Source of the DNA: UBA6019 sp036570145
GTDB lineage: Bacteria > Chloroflexota > Dormibacteria > Dormibacterales > Dormibacteraceae
Assembly (NCBI GenBank): GCA_036570145.1
Contig: DATCPJ010000121.1
Coordinates: forward strand, 1 to 10,375
Direction of reading: 5' to 3'
DNA length: 10,375 nucleotides
Of this stretch, positions 1-9,420 are shown one piece after another. A program made the translations under genes and the position numbers. The notes under the pieces are model-generated. The model saw only the letters and a program-made list of their open reading frames with translations. It was not told the DNA's origin and did not search any database. The stretch's first letter is position 1. Every line of letters starts with the position of its first letter.

Positions 1-377
1 CCCCTGTTCACGGGCACCACCGACCGCTCGGCGAGGTCAGCGGCCCGAGCCGGCCCGACGCCGCCGGAGTCGAGCGAAAAGCCGCCGCTGAACCAGTTCG
101 CGCCAACCACCAGGTCGGGCGGCAGGGACGACCAGTCGACGACGGCCGCGAAGGGCTCGTTGGTTTTGAAGTGATCCTTGCCGGCGCCGAACGTCTTCCC
201 GGTCTTGACGTCGAAGTCATAGACGCCGGTGATTCTGACCGCCTGCCCTGTCCGCTGCCCGGGCGGCTCGAAGTGCACGAACTGGGCAAGGCCGACGGCG
301 AGGATGACGACACCCGCGACTCCGACGGCGACCAGCAGCCGGAATGCTGGTCGGATCTCGTCGGCAACTGGGTCCAC
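1..377 (-). CDS. Membrane-anchored exported protein of unknown function, C-terminus beyond the window
   Basis: I do not recognise this protein. The frame that looks real starts at a GTG (375-377) and gives 125 codons before the left edge cuts it. Residues 1-10 (VDPVADEIRP) are a short polar head. Residues about 11-33 form one strongly hydrophobic helix (AFRLLVAVGVAGVVILAVGL), so the protein is probably an N-in, C-out anchored or secreted protein. The outer part has alternating hydrophobic and polar residues (AVRITGVYDFDVKTGKTF; AAVVDWSSLPPDLVVGANWF), which suggests beta structure. It begins 10 nt after the aquaporin stop on the same strand, so the two are probably co-transcribed. There is no clear Shine-Dalgarno before the GTG, and no other in-frame start is near. 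A competing frame here (8-367) is Ser/Pro/Arg-rich and is a shadow. Function is unknown. Confidence 0.72.
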   Translation of the reverse strand, partial: MDPVADEIRPAFRLLVAVGVAGVVILAVGLAQFVHFEPPGQRTGQAVRITGVYDFDVKTGKTFGAGKDHFKTNEPFAAVVDWSSLPPDLVVGANWFSGGFSLDSGGVGPARAADLAERSVVPVNR

Positions 378-387
378 CGACGGAAGG

Positions 388-1110
388 CTACCGTCTGCTG
401 TCCGCTCTCTCGGGGACCGGCGCCGGCGCGCCCGGCGAGGGGTCGCCCTCGGGCGGTTCGAGCGCGGCTTCGCTGCCCTTCACCTGGTACCAGTGGATGG
501 CGGCCCCGGCTGCTGCCCCAAGCAGAGGTCCGACGAAGTACAGCCAGAGGTCCGTCCAGGAGCCGCCGGAGTAGAGCGCTGAGCCGAGTGTGGCGCCGAA
601 GCCGACCGCCGGGTTGAAGGCGCCACCCGAGATCGGCCCGCCGGCAAAGGCCGCGGCCGCGATCGTGATGCCGATCGCCAGGCCGTAAAAGGAGTTGCCC
701 TGGGTCGCCTTGGTGACCGCGCTGTTGAGCACCACGATGGCCAGCGCCATCGTGAAGACGGCCTCGACCGCGAGCGCTGAGAGCGCCCCGACCTTCGGCC
801 CGGGGTGGATCCCACCGGCCTGGCCGCTGACCAGGTAGCCGAAGGTGAAGGCGAGCGCCGCGGCCAGCAGCTGGACCGCCCAGTAGGAGACCAGCTCGGT
901 GGCCGAAAGCTTGCCGCGCAGGAACACGGCAAGCGAGACGGCCGGGTTGTAGTGGGCGCCGGAGACGTGGCCGCCCATGTAGACCATCGCCATCAGCGCG
1001 CCGCCGATCGCCAGCGGAGCCAGCGGCCCGATCGGGCCGGCGAGCGCGATGACGATAAAGAAGAGGAAGGTCCCGACGAGCTCGGTGAGTAACTTCGCGC
1101 CCAGGACCAT
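388..1110 (-). CDS. Aquaporin / MIP-family channel
   Basis: Major intrinsic protein family channel, expected to pass water or small neutral solutes through the inner membrane. From the ATG at 1110 it has 240 residues, normal for the family. Both half-helix motifs are present: HYNPAVSLA (NPA at 55-57) and GGAFNPAVG (NPA at 156-158), within six hydrophobic helices and the usual two-fold internal repeat. The second NPA is followed by Val159 where canonical aquaporins and glycerol facilitators carry the selectivity-filter Arg. By alignment with AqpZ, the helix-5 filter position is a small residue (about Ala144) rather than His. A start at 1149 adds 13 poorly conserved residues. I prefer 1110 because MVLGAKLLTELVGTF is a typical family N-terminus and a TAGCAT -10-like box lies between the two starts. 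The C-terminal tail (EPPEGDPSPGAPAPVP) is proline-rich. The family is sure; the substrate is open. Confidence 0.93.
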   Translation of the reverse strand: MVLGAKLLTELVGTFLFFIVIALAGPIGPLAPLAIGGALMAMVYMGGHVSGAHYNPAVSLAVFLRGKLSATELVSYWAVQLLAAALAFTFGYLVSGQAGGIHPGPKVGALSALAVEAVFTMALAIVVLNSAVTKATQGNSFYGLAIGITIAAAAFAGGPISGGAFNPAVGFGATLGSALYSGGSWTDLWLYFVGPLLGAAAGAAIHWYQVKGSEAALEPPEGDPSPGAPAPVPERADSRR

Positions 1111-1123
1111 TCGACGAAGACCA

Positions 1124-1129
1124 ATGCTA
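1124..1129 (-). promoter_or_regulatory. Candidate -10 box (TAGCAT) of the aquaporin gene
   Basis: TAGCAT on the minus strand sits 13 nt before the ATG at 1110, and no good Shine-Dalgarno lies between them. A transcript starting 6-8 nt after the box would have a leader of only about five to seven nucleotides. The same hexamer is found 10 nt before cysS. No convincing -35 was found. Confidence 0.35.
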
Positions 1130-1197
1130 GATGAAGATTCCCATCGCATCTGAGACCGGCCGGAGAGGCGGAGGCGCCGGGTCCAGCGCCGTGACGC

Positions 1198-1220
1198 GAC
1201 GCGCTGCGGGGCAGCGCGTC
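1198..1220. repeat. Perfect 10-bp hairpin, 3-nt loop
   Basis: GACGCGCTGC (1198-1207), loop GGG, then GCAGCGCGTC (1211-1220). The match is perfect and GC-rich, but no T-run follows on either strand, so it is not a standard rho-independent terminator. It could be a protein site or an RNA structure. It lies upstream of the aquaporin promoter candidate. Confidence 0.5.
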
Positions 1221-1255
1221 CAGAGCGTAGACAGCGAAGGGGGGCGGAAGCCGAC

Positions 1256-1273
1256 CCGACGCGTGGGCGTCGG
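1256..1273. repeat. Perfect 7-bp hairpin, 4-nt loop
   Basis: CCGACGC (1256-1262), loop GTGG, then GCGTCGG (1267-1273). It stands 36 bp after the first hairpin in the same gene-free region. Stems of this length arise by chance in GC-rich DNA, so its role is uncertain. Confidence 0.35.
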
Positions 1274-1292
1274 CACGCCGCGTTGGAGGTCC

Positions 1293-1376
1293 TGCATGAA
1301 TATGCATGGGCAAATGGGCAGCGGCCTCAAGGCCCGGACAATGCATAAACGCCTGATGTTGCCGCATAGCTATGCA
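1293..1376. promoter_or_regulatory. Cluster of ATGCAT/TATGCA palindromes, possible operator or bidirectional promoter
   Basis: Within 84 bp there is TGCAT-GAAT-ATGCA (1293-1306), ATGCAT (1302-1307), ATGCAT again (1341-1346), and a perfect 12-bp palindrome GCATAGCTATGC (1364-1375). The stretch is visibly AT-richer than its surroundings. The 12-bp palindrome offers a TATGCA/TATGCG -10-like hexamer on each strand. This could be a regulator-binding region controlling either divergent gene. I know of no regulator that matches it. Confidence 0.35.
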
Positions 1377-1379
1377 AAC

Positions 1380-1432
1380 CCTGCGTGGCAGGCCGTCTGA
1401 CGTCGCCCGGCGCCGTCCAGGCCCGGCCTGCC
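1380..1432 (+). other. Two mutually exclusive stems, possible leader structure
   Basis: The segment GCAGG at 1388-1392 can pair with CCTGC just upstream (1380-1384, loop of 3). Alternatively, GGCAGGCCG (1387-1395) can pair perfectly with CGGCCTGCC (1424-1432, 28-nt loop). The two stems share bases and cannot coexist. If a transcript for the EamA operon begins upstream, for example near 1376, this could act as a switch. It has no U-tract and no anti-terminator signature, so this is only a structural observation. Confidence 0.25.
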
Positions 1433-1550
1433 GCCCCCTTCACTGTCTGGCCGCAAGACCGGGCCCGACCTCCGATGCCGGATTGGGCCGCGGACGCCGC
1501 TGTAATGCTCCCCGCCAGAGTCAGCTGCACTCGCGTGGGGAATCTTCAGC

Positions 1551-1556
1551 TAGTGT
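1551..1556 (+). promoter_or_regulatory. Candidate -10 box (TAGTGT) of the EamA operon
   Basis: TAGTGT ends 9 nt before the ATG at 1566 and no Shine-Dalgarno lies between (TCCTGCGCCA leads into the start). This spacing is what leaderless transcripts show. No clear -35 was found. Confidence 0.35.
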
Positions 1557-1565
1557 CCTGCGCCA

Positions 1566-2396
1566 ATGGGTCGCAGTCGGGAGCTCGCCTGGCCGCTCCT
1601 GGCGGCTGCCCTCTGGGGCGGGATGTACGTCGTCAGCCGGCTGACCTTCGACTCCATTCCGCCGATCACACTGGGACTGCTGCGGCTGCTCATCGGCGTT
1701 GCCGTGCTCGGGCTGGTGCTGCGCCGCGTCCCGCGCCTCCGCGATCGGCGGCTGGCCGGCCTCGGCGCCCTTCTCGCCGCGACGCTGATGCTGCAGTTCT
1801 GGGGCACCGACCTGGCCGGAGCCGCGGCGGGAAGCCTGCTCACCCTGCTGACGCCTGTCTTCGTCGCGGTCCTCGCGCCCCTCGTCCTCCAGGAGCGGAC
1901 CCGGGGGCGACAGTGGGCCGGGATCGCGCTCGCGCTGATCGGCGCGGTGGTCGTCTCCGGTGGCGGCACCGGCGCCTCGCTGCTGGGCGACGTCCTGCTG
2001 GTCGGCGGGTCGCTGACCTGGGCCGCCTACACGGTGCTGGGAGCGCCGCTCGTGCGCAAGCTCGGGGCGCTCGAGATAACCACCGGCGCCAGCCTCTGGG
2101 CGCTGCCGATGATGGTTCCCGGCACCGTCCTCGAGCTGGCGCGTGGCGCCCACCTGGCGCTCACCGGCGGGGGCGTGCTCGGCGCGCTCTACCTTGGCGT
2201 CTTCGCCACCGCGCTTGCCTGGTGGGCGTGGTACCGGGGCGTGGAGCGCCTGCCCGCGGTCACGGCAGCGGTCTTCTTCCTCGCCCAGCCAGTGGTCGGA
2301 ATCGCGCTGAGCATCCCGATCTTCCACTTCCCGCTGACCCTCGGCTTCGCCGGCGGGACGCTCCTGGTCGTGGTCGGGATGCTGCTGGCGACGTGA
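1566..2396 (+). CDS. EamA/DMT-superfamily transporter
   Basis: Integral membrane protein of 276 residues, the usual size for the ten-helix drug/metabolite transporter superfamily. It contains two tandem EamA repeats, about residues 8-132 and 138-276. The first repeat opens with AWPLLAAALWGGMYVVSRL, where the short aromatic WGG turn in helix 1 is typical of EamA. It ends with VVLQERTRG-like charge after helix 4 (LAPLVLQERTRGRQWAG). The second repeat carries AAYTVLGAPLVRKLG and closes with LAQPVVGIALSIPIF. Family members mostly export amino acids, purines or other small metabolites; nothing here fixes the substrate. The stop overlaps the DUF309 gene start by 4 nt (GTGA), so the two form a translationally coupled pair. 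The ATG is chosen because helix 1 begins a few residues later. The longer frame from 1385 lies in another register and is a shadow. Confidence 0.92.
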   Translation: MGRSRELAWPLLAAALWGGMYVVSRLTFDSIPPITLGLLRLLIGVAVLGLVLRRVPRLRDRRLAGLGALLAATLMLQFWGTDLAGAAAGSLLTLLTPVFVAVLAPLVLQERTRGRQWAGIALALIGAVVVSGGGTGASLLGDVLLVGGSLTWAAYTVLGAPLVRKLGALEITTGASLWALPMMVPGTVLELARGAHLALTGGGVLGALYLGVFATALAWWAWYRGVERLPAVTAAVFFLAQPVVGIALSIPIFHFPLTLGFAGGTLLVVVGMLLAT

Positions 2397-2743
2397 GCTT
2401 GAAGCGCGGCATCGAGCTGTTCAACGAGGGTCGCTACTGGGATGCCCACGAGGCGTGGGAAGAGACCTGGATGCCGGACCGGCACGGCTCGGACTCGGGG
2501 TTCTACAAGGGCCTCATCCAGGTGGCGGCGGGCTGCCTCCATTACACCCGGCACAACCGCCGGGGAACCGTCAACAAGTGGCGCGGCGGCGCCGGCTACC
2601 TCCGCCCTTACCCTGCCATCCACCACGGGGTCGCGCTGGGGCAGCTGGTGCACTCGGTCGATGAGATGCTGGCGGCGATGGAGGAGGAGGACTGGCCGCG
2701 GCTGCAGCTGCCGCTCATCGAGTGGGCACCGGGCTCGGGCTGA
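2393..2743 (+). CDS. DUF309-family protein
   Basis: Soluble protein of 116 residues matching the DUF309 pattern. The N-terminal helix-turn motif LFNEGRYWDAHEAWEETW (residues 9-26) carries the conserved His19-Glu20 and Trp22-Glu-Glu-Thr-Trp26. It is followed by FYKGLIQVAAGCLHY (37-51) and a run of small helices. The biochemical role of DUF309 is not established. The conserved His/Glu pattern in a helical bundle hints at a ligand or metal site, but that is inference. The start is GTG at 2393, inside the EamA stop (GTGA), so ribosomes finishing EamA can restart here. An open frame reaches far upstream in this register, but it overlaps EamA completely and lacks family sequence. The role of the EamA pairing is unknown. 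Confidence 0.88.
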   Translation: MSLKRGIELFNEGRYWDAHEAWEETWMPDRHGSDSGFYKGLIQVAAGCLHYTRHNRRGTVNKWRGGAGYLRPYPAIHHGVALGQLVHSVDEMLAAMEEEDWPRLQLPLIEWAPGSG

Positions 2744-2762
2744 AACAGTCGAGCCGGCGGCC

Positions 2763-2790
2763 GGCCACGGAAGCCTCGATCACGGTGGCC
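2763..2790. terminator. Weak hairpin between convergent genes
   Basis: GGCCAC (2763-2768) and GTGGCC (2785-2790) can pair across a 16-nt loop in the 74-bp gap between the convergent DUF309 and MoeA-like genes. The position suits a shared terminator, but the stem is short and no T-run follows on either strand. Confidence 0.2.
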
Positions 2791-2817
2791 AACCGTCGAA
2801 GGCGGGTCTACTCCTAC

Positions 2818-3807
2818 TCAAGGCTTCTCGTAGGCGGGGAAGCGGCGGCCGGCGGACTTCTCGATCAACCCCCCGTGGCCAAGCCCGGCGAGGTCGATCG
2901 GCGAGCCCGAGAAAACGAAGGGGAGGACCAGGTCGAGGGAGGTGTTCTTGCCGAAGCCGGCGCAGGAGGCGATGCCCAGCACCGACGCGCGGCCGAGGCG
3001 TCCCATCCAGAGCATCGAGCCGGGGTGCGCGGGCATGCCGAAGCGGATCAGCTCGCCGCCCGACCGCTCCAGCTCCGAGTAGGCGGGGTCGAGCGGATCG
3101 ATCGAGGACGCGCCGGCGAAGAGGACGAGGTCGGCCCCCGCCTCGGTCGCATGCGCGTAGGCGGCGGCGACGGCGGGCCGGTTTCGGGCGACCTCCTCCA
3201 CGCCGAGCAGGTCGGCGCCGTACCAGCCCAGCTTTCGCTGCACCGCCTCGGCGAAGAGCGTCCGCGCCTTCGGCTTGAGCTTCTCGGTCACGACGATGGC
3301 GGTTCGCAGGGGCAGGAAGGGCAGCAGCTCCAGCACGCGGAACTCGAGGGCCATGTAGGACGCCTCGCGGACGACCTGCTCGGGCACCGCGACGGGCGTG
3401 ACCTTGCAGCCGGCGACCTCCTCCCCGACCTCGACGGCCTGGCCGTCGAAGAGCGTGAAGAGCGCGATGCCGGAGATGCCATTGATCTTGCCGACGAGCT
3501 CGGCGTTGACGCGGAGCAGCCCTCGCTCGGTGGCGACCAGGCGGTACTGGCTCTGCGCCGGGCCCTCGACTCGGAGTGGGCCGAGCTTGGCGATCGCCTC
3601 CGCCAGCCGGCGGCCCGCCTCGTCCTCGTGGATGTCGCCCGGCTCGAGCTCGACCGCGTGCACCTCGGGATGGCCGCGGAGCAGCACGAGGTGCTCGGCA
3701 CCGAGGGTCGTGCCCTTGCGGAGATCGGGCGCGAGGTCGTGGGTGAGCACCCGGCCGGCGACCTCGGCGGCGGTGACGGTATCGCCATTCAGGCTGATGG
3801 ACTTCAT
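2818..3807 (-). CDS. MoeA-like molybdopterin-binding domain protein
   Basis: Protein of 329 residues. The N-terminal half has the pattern of stand-alone MoeA-related proteins: AGRVLTHDLAPDLRKGTTLG (17-36, the 'vLaHDLT...kG..l..Gh' motif), GHPEVHAVELEPGDIHEDEA (45-64), then RGLLRVNAELVGKINGISG (95-113) with GEEVAGCKVTPVAVPE (128-143). Residues about 165-305 form a MoCF/MoaB-like molybdopterin-binding domain with AGASSIDPLDPAY (231-243) and the closing GMPAHPGSMLWMG...GIASCAGFGKNTSLDLVLP (257-295). The likely role is binding molybdopterin or molybdenum cofactor; whether it works in synthesis, transfer or storage cannot be told. It is shorter than true MoeA (about 400 residues). It diverges from cysS with 27 nt between the start codons. 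The ATG at 3807 is chosen because a TATGCT box lies 12 nt upstream and conserved sequence begins at once. Upstream extension of the frame runs antisense to cysS. Confidence 0.85.
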   Translation of the reverse strand: MKSISLNGDTVTAAEVAGRVLTHDLAPDLRKGTTLGAEHLVLLRGHPEVHAVELEPGDIHEDEAGRRLAEAIAKLGPLRVEGPAQSQYRLVATERGLLRVNAELVGKINGISGIALFTLFDGQAVEVGEEVAGCKVTPVAVPEQVVREASYMALEFRVLELLPFLPLRTAIVVTEKLKPKARTLFAEAVQRKLGWYGADLLGVEEVARNRPAVAAAYAHATEAGADLVLFAGASSIDPLDPAYSELERSGGELIRFGMPAHPGSMLWMGRLGRASVLGIASCAGFGKNTSLDLVLPFVFSGSPIDLAGLGHGGLIEKSAGRRFPAYEKP

Positions 3808-3818
3808 CGAGGGCTCAC

Positions 3819-3825
3819 TAGCATA
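3819..3825. promoter_or_regulatory. Overlapping divergent -10 boxes (TAGCAT plus, TATGCT minus)
   Basis: On the plus strand TAGCAT (3819-3824) ends 10 nt before the cysS TTG. On the minus strand TATGCT (3825-3820) ends 12 nt before the MoeA-like ATG. The two hexamers share five base pairs, so one AT-rich element would serve both directions. A weak plus-strand -35, TGGACT (3798-3803), is 15 nt upstream, and TTGGAG is 16 nt upstream on the minus strand. Neither gene has a Shine-Dalgarno, so both transcripts are probably leaderless or nearly so. Confidence 0.45.
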
Positions 3826-3831
3826 GGTTTT

Positions 3832-3850
3832 GAATTGGTACCTCCAATTC
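3832..3850. repeat. Perfect 7-bp inverted repeat over the cysS start codon
   Basis: GAATTGG (3832-3838), spacer TACCT, CCAATTC (3844-3850). The left arm contains the cysS TTG start. The element lies just downstream of the shared -10 on the cysS side and in the -10/-35 spacer to -35 region of the MoeA-like gene. It is AT-rich for this DNA, so less likely to be chance. It could be an operator for both genes or a hairpin that hides the start codon. Confidence 0.5.
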
Positions 3851-5220
3851 GCCTCTACAACACACTGGGTCGGTCCAAACAGGAGTTGAAACCGGTCGAG
3901 CCGGGCCGGGTTTCCATCTACACCTGCGGTCCGACCGTCTACCGCTACGCGCACGTCGGCAACCTCCGCACCTACCTCTTCGCCGACCTGCTGGTGCGGG
4001 TCCTGGAGTACAACGGCCTGCGGGTCCGCCAGGTGAAGAACATCACCGACGTCGGGCACCTCACCGACGACAACCTCGACCACGGCGAGGACAAGATGCT
4101 GCTCTCGGCCCGCCTCGAGGGGAAGTCGCCGGCAGAGATCGCAGCCCACTACACGGAGGCGTTCCTCCACGACGAGGCCCTTGTCAACATCCGGCCGGCC
4201 GACGTCCTGCCGCGGGCGACCGACCACGTGCCCGGGATGGTCGACCTGATCGCGACGCTGATCTCGCGCGGCCACGCCTATGAGTCGGGCGGAAACGTCT
4301 ACTACGACATCGCCAGCTTCCCGGCCTACGGCCGCCTCAGCGGCAACACGACCGAGAAGCTGCTGGCGGGGACCAAGGGCGAGCCTGACCCGCGCAAGCG
4401 GAGCCCGCTCGACTTCAGCCTCTGGAAGCAGGGCGAGAACCGCGTCCAGGTGTGGGACAGCCCCTGGGGTCCGGGCTTCCCGGGCTGGCACATCGAGTGC
4501 TCGGCGATGTCGATGGCGCTGCTCGGTGAGCGCTTCGACATCCACACCGGCGGAGCCGACAACGTCTTCCCCCACCACGAGGCCGAGATCGCCCAGTCGG
4601 AGGGCGTCACCGGTCACCGCGTGGTGGGCCACTGGGTGCACGGCCAGCTGCTCTTCCTGAGCGGGACGCGGATGGCGAAGTCGGCCGGAAACTTCTTCCG
4701 CGTCACCGAGCTGGTCGAGCAGGGCCACGACCCGCTCGCGTTTCGCTACCTGGCGCTCCAGGCGAAGTACCGGGCGCCGCTCAACTTCAGCCCTGATGGC
4801 CTGGCGGGCGCCGACCGGGCGCTACGCCAGCTGAGGGAGAAGGTGTCCGGCTGGACCGGCGGCACGGACGGCCCGCGGGGCGATTTCCAGGAGCGCTTCC
4901 TTGCCGCCATCAACGACGACCTCGACCTGCCGGCCGTGATGGCACTGGTCTCCGAGCTGACTCATTCCGACCTGGCGACCGGTGCGAAGGCGGCGCTGCT
5001 GCTGGACTGGGACCGGGTGCTCGGCCTCGACCTGGGACGTTCGACAGCCGCCCCACGGGCCTTGCCGGCGGCGGCCGCGGACCTGCTGGAGCGGCGCGAA
5101 CGAGCTCGCGCGGAGAAGGACTACGCGACCGCCGACCGGATCCGCGCCGAGCTGGCGGCACTCGGCGTGCAGGTCACCGACGGACCGGACGGCCAAACAT
5201 GGAGAGTGGTCTCCAGCTAG
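3835..5220 (+). CDS. cysS: Cysteinyl-tRNA synthetase
   Basis: Class I aminoacyl-tRNA synthetase that charges tRNA-Cys in the cytoplasm. From TTG at 3835 it has 461 residues, equal to E. coli CysRS. The HIGH-type signature is YAHVGN (38-43) after YTCGPTVYR. The KMSKS-type loop is RMAKSAGN (279-286). The four zinc ligands that select cysteine align with the E. coli set at the same spacing: Cys31, Cys222 (HIECSAMS), His247 and Glu251 (HHEAEIAQSE). The anticodon-binding end is present (ERRERARAEKDYATADRIR, then a short beta tail to VVSS), so the gene is complete. The frame is open back to 2722, but that part is antisense to the MoeA-like gene and is not cysS. TTG is the best in-frame start directly before PPIRLYNTLG. 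An inverted repeat covers the start, and the gene diverges from the MoeA-like gene. Confidence 0.97.
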   Translation: MVPPIRLYNTLGRSKQELKPVEPGRVSIYTCGPTVYRYAHVGNLRTYLFADLLVRVLEYNGLRVRQVKNITDVGHLTDDNLDHGEDKMLLSARLEGKSPAEIAAHYTEAFLHDEALVNIRPADVLPRATDHVPGMVDLIATLISRGHAYESGGNVYYDIASFPAYGRLSGNTTEKLLAGTKGEPDPRKRSPLDFSLWKQGENRVQVWDSPWGPGFPGWHIECSAMSMALLGERFDIHTGGADNVFPHHEAEIAQSEGVTGHRVVGHWVHGQLLFLSGTRMAKSAGNFFRVTELVEQGHDPLAFRYLALQAKYRAPLNFSPDGLAGADRALRQLREKVSGWTGGTDGPRGDFQERFLAAINDDLDLPAVMALVSELTHSDLATGAKAALLLDWDRVLGLDLGRSTAAPRALPAAAADLLERRERARAEKDYATADRIRAELAALGVQVTDGPDGQTWRVVSS

Positions 5221-5312
5221 GTGAAGTTCCGGGCCACATCCGAGATCGCCTACGTACGCCTTGCGTGGTTCGCGTCATGTGTAAGTTCAGGGAAGCGGCG
5301 GCGACGCGGTGT

Positions 5313-5337
5313 CCTGGCGTCGGAACGCGACGCCTGG
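5313..5337. terminator. Hairpin in the gap after cysS
   Basis: GGCGTCG (5316-5322), loop GAACG, CGACGCC (5328-5334). After a T-T mismatch, two more pairs extend the stem to 5313-5337. It lies in the 185-bp gap between the convergent cysS and 97-residue genes, where a two-way terminator is expected. It has no T-run, so it is not a canonical intrinsic terminator. Nothing else was recognised in the gap. Confidence 0.35.
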
Positions 5338-5405
5338 GCAGCGATTCGCTGGCGGATCGACACCCAACATGCACTCCCGAAGCCTGAAAAGCAGACCAGG
5401 CCGAC

Positions 5406-5699
5406 TCACGGTTTCCGCTCGGCGGCGCTGAGGAAGGCGACTAGTGCGACCACCGCGGAGCAGACGCCGCCGGCGATCGCCGCGTCCACCGCGAAGGTGG
5501 AGTGGAGGACGCGCTCCGAGTAGGCCCCGGCCACCGTGGCGACGGCCAGCAACGCGAGCCAGACCAGGCCCAGCCGGACGAGCAGTGCTCGCCTGCCGCC
5601 CCGGCGTGGCCGGCGGGGCCGGTGTCCGCTCGCCGACCTGCCGCGACGCGCGGGCGGCTTGCGGCGCGGCGGTCTGGCGGTAACGGCACTCGGGCTCAA
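5406..5699 (-). CDS. Small two-helix membrane protein with Arg-rich N-terminus
   Basis: Unrecognised protein of 97 residues. Residues 1-42 are very rich in Arg and Pro (PPRRKPPARRG, RPRRPRRGGRR) and are probably cytosolic. They are followed by two hydrophobic helices, about 39-60 (LLVRLGLVWLALLAVATVAG) and 70-91 (AAIAGGVCSAVVALVAFL). The short loop between them (SERVLHSTFAVD) would face outwards, and the tail ends in AAERKP. The TTG start (5699-5697) overlaps the stop of the 28-residue frame upstream (TTGA), which supports both starts and suggests coupled translation in the metH transcript. The helices make the frame convincing. The Arg/Pro head is less certain because such composition is common in false frames of GC-rich DNA. 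The basic head could contact lipid phosphates, RNA or a protein partner, but there is no evidence for which. Confidence 0.68.
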   Translation of the reverse strand: MSPSAVTARPPRRKPPARRGRSASGHRPRRPRRGGRRALLVRLGLVWLALLAVATVAGAYSERVLHSTFAVDAAIAGGVCSAVVALVAFLSAAERKP

Positions 5700-5782
5700 T
5701 AGAGCGGCGAGGGATCAGTCTTCTCGCGCCAGAGCGCCTCGAGGGTCGCGAGGTCCGCCGCGATCTGCTCCGCGGTCATCAC
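5696..5782 (-). CDS. 28-residue small protein downstream of metH
   Basis: Short frame from GTG at 5782, or ATG at 5779, to TGA at 5696-5698. It begins MTAEQIAADLATLEALW after the first Val, continues REKTDPSPLY, and could form one acidic amphipathic helix. A GAGG Shine-Dalgarno (5794-5791) ends 8 nt before the GTG. The frame starts 17 nt after the metH stop, and its own stop overlaps the TTG of the next gene by 4 nt (TTGA). This chain of spacing signals is the main support. I do not recognise the peptide. It may be a real small protein or a leader that couples translation of the 97-residue membrane protein. Confidence 0.55.
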   Translation of the reverse strand: MMTAEQIAADLATLEALWREKTDPSPLY

Positions 5783-5790
5783 CGGCGTGA

Positions 5791-5794
5791 CCTC
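5791..5794 (-). promoter_or_regulatory. Shine-Dalgarno (GAGG) of the 28-residue frame
   Basis: GAGG on the minus strand, 8 nt before the GTG at 5782 and 6 nt beyond the metH stop. It is one of the few clear Shine-Dalgarno sequences in the window and fixes the start of the small frame. Confidence 0.5.
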
Positions 5795-5799
5795 AGCTT

Positions 5800-9416
<3,617 letters not shown>

Positions 9417-9420
<4 letters not shown>

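Larger units (their letters stand above)
1130..1550. other. Gene-free region between divergent genes
   Basis: About 420 bp lie between the aquaporin and EamA promoters. The open frames here are Arg/Gly/Pro-rich on both strands and have no Shine-Dalgarno or family signature, so I call no gene. The region holds two short perfect hairpins (1198-1220, 1256-1273), a cluster of ATGCAT-like palindromes that is AT-rich for this DNA (1293-1376), and a pair of mutually exclusive stems (1380-1432). No tRNA or recognisable riboswitch was seen. Confidence 0.6.

Noticed and set aside
8..367. 119-residue minus-strand frame at the left end
   Set aside because: Ser/Pro/Arg-rich composition; the neighbouring register gives a coherent signal-anchor protein instead.
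1385..2392. Upstream extension of the DUF309 frame across EamA
   Set aside because: The register overlaps all of EamA and is Arg/Pro/Ala-rich; only the part from 2393 shows family sequence.
2722..3834. Long N-terminal extension of the cysS frame
   Set aside because: It is antisense to the MoeA-like gene, has no domain, and CysRS already has normal length from 3835.
3808..4728. Upstream extension of the MoeA-like frame across cysS
   Set aside because: The extension is antisense to conserved CysRS sequence. The recognised protein begins at MKSISLNG.
5221..5523. 100-codon plus-strand frame directly after cysS
   Set aside because: GTG start without a Shine-Dalgarno, no recognisable features, and the second half is antisense to the two-helix membrane protein.
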